Assembly (NCBI GenBank): GCA_022563075.1
Contig: JADFOC010000199.1
Location: forward strand, 1-5,819
Length of the DNA stretch: 5,819 nt
Direction: 5' to 3'
From: Pseudomonadota bacterium
GTDB lineage: Bacteria; Pseudomonadota; Gammaproteobacteria; Pseudomonadales; Pseudohongiellaceae
Part shown: one piece after another, positions 5,316-5,819 of the stretch
Layout: each line of letters opens with the position of its first letter
Position numbering within the stretch: position 1 is the stretch's first letter
The notes under the pieces: generated by a model
The model's database searches: none
What the model saw: the letters and a program-made list of their open reading frames with translations, nothing else
What the model was told of the DNA's origin: nothing
Position numbers and translations under genes: made by a program

Positions 5316-5819
5316 ATGAAAACTATGCTCATTTTGTACCAGCGAACTATTTCAATCTCGTGGATAGCGATTTTAATATCGCTGTCAAATAGTGTCTTTT
5401 CTCAAGCCGAAGGAGACGCCTTGCGTTGTAATCTGGACGCATATCAACCCTCTGCTAATATCCAGGTGGCTGCTGTCGACGGCTTATTATCACTTAACTG
5501 GAACGGCAGTAATGAGCAACAACTGAGTATGCAACTCGGATTGGACTCTGGTGAACCAATTATCAAAACTCTTCAACTTCGAAGCGCTGCGGTTCCCTGG
5601 GTAACATTGCTGACCGACAGCCGCATTGAATACAAGATCGTGGAAGGTTTGCGTCGAATCAGCAATCAACAGTTGGCTCCATTGCGTTCATTGGGCATCG
5701 AGCTTACACAGGATATTGTGGACCGGCACAAATGGGACGTGTTCTGGGACGCACCACTGGATTTAAGGCAGCAAGAGTTCCGAGGGAATCCACCACCGGC
5801 AGCAGGTATTGCTAATCAA
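5316..5819 (+). CDS. Exported protein of unknown function, 3' end outside the window
   Basis: The frame is open from ATG 5316 to the last base (168 codons, no stop). A signal peptide is clear: n-region MKTMLILYQR, hydrophobic TISISWIAILISLSNSV, likely cleavage after FSQA (about residue 31). The mature part has beta-rich sequence (VAAVDGLLSLNWNG at 51-64, PWVTLLTDSRIEYKIVEG at 94-111) followed by a helical, conserved-looking block, RRISNQQLAPLRSLGIELTQ (113-132) and DIVDRHKWDVFWDAPLDL (133-150). The Trp-rich KWDVFWDAPL suggests a folded family domain or ligand-binding region, but I cannot name the family. One Cys (38) remains in the mature part. The protein probably acts in the periplasm. It follows a terminator, so it likely starts its own transcript; genes beyond the window could clarify its role. 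Confidence 0.75.
   Translation, partial: MKTMLILYQRTISISWIAILISLSNSVFSQAEGDALRCNLDAYQPSANIQVAAVDGLLSLNWNGSNEQQLSMQLGLDSGEPIIKTLQLRSAAVPWVTLLTDSRIEYKIVEGLRRISNQQLAPLRSLGIELTQDIVDRHKWDVFWDAPLDLRQQEFRGNPPPAAGIANQ

Overview
The window looks like chromosomal DNA of a heterotrophic, Gram-negative, probably marine gammaproteobacterium. This is inferred from the enzyme mix (sulfatase, lipoprotein SMP-30 lactonase, phytanoyl-CoA dioxygenase, DUF411), the Sec signal peptides and a lipobox, mid-range GC and AGG-type ribosome binding sites. No marker gene is present, so the assignment is tentative. No tRNA, rRNA, CRISPR array, transposase or integrase was seen.

Layout. (1) 1-1366, plus strand: a type I sulfatase with most catalytic motifs but no N-terminus; an in-frame TAG at 2-4 sits where the conserved Trp of the DDxGWxD metal-binding motif is expected. 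(2) 3321-1464, minus strand: a compact operon reading DUF411 metal-binding protein, then a phytanoyl-CoA dioxygenase-type 2-oxoglutarate/Fe(II) oxygenase, then a small SCP2-like protein. The gaps are 26 bp and a 4-bp ATGA overlap. (3) 3322-3543: an intergenic stretch holding a protein-like reading frame with no start codon. (4) 4560-3544, minus strand: a lipoprotein SMP-30/gluconolactonase-type enzyme. (5) 4577-5253: about 680 bp with no intact gene but at least three recognisable gene relics. These are a small exported protein on the minus strand, a scrap of a formylglycine-generating-enzyme-like domain on the plus strand, and a frameshifted DUF6152 gene on the plus strand. (6) 5254-5285: a rho-independent terminator. 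(7) 5316-5819, plus strand: an exported protein of unknown function, running off the window end.

How it fits together. Part of the locus appears to be decaying around intact genes. The relic directly upstream of the SMP-30 gene has kept operon spacing, a Shine-Dalgarno and a signal-peptide-like stretch, but has an ATC where the start should be and a stop inside the signal peptide. DUF6152 has lost one C and gone out of frame. The sulfatase N-terminus is interrupted, and a relic of the kind of enzyme that activates sulfatases lies in the graveyard. The oxygenase operon and the SMP-30 gene look intact. No clear novel system was found. The most informative signals are the relics, each readable as a small number of point lesions, and the unassigned conserved-looking proteins. 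Sequencing or assembly error remains an alternative for each single-base lesion.
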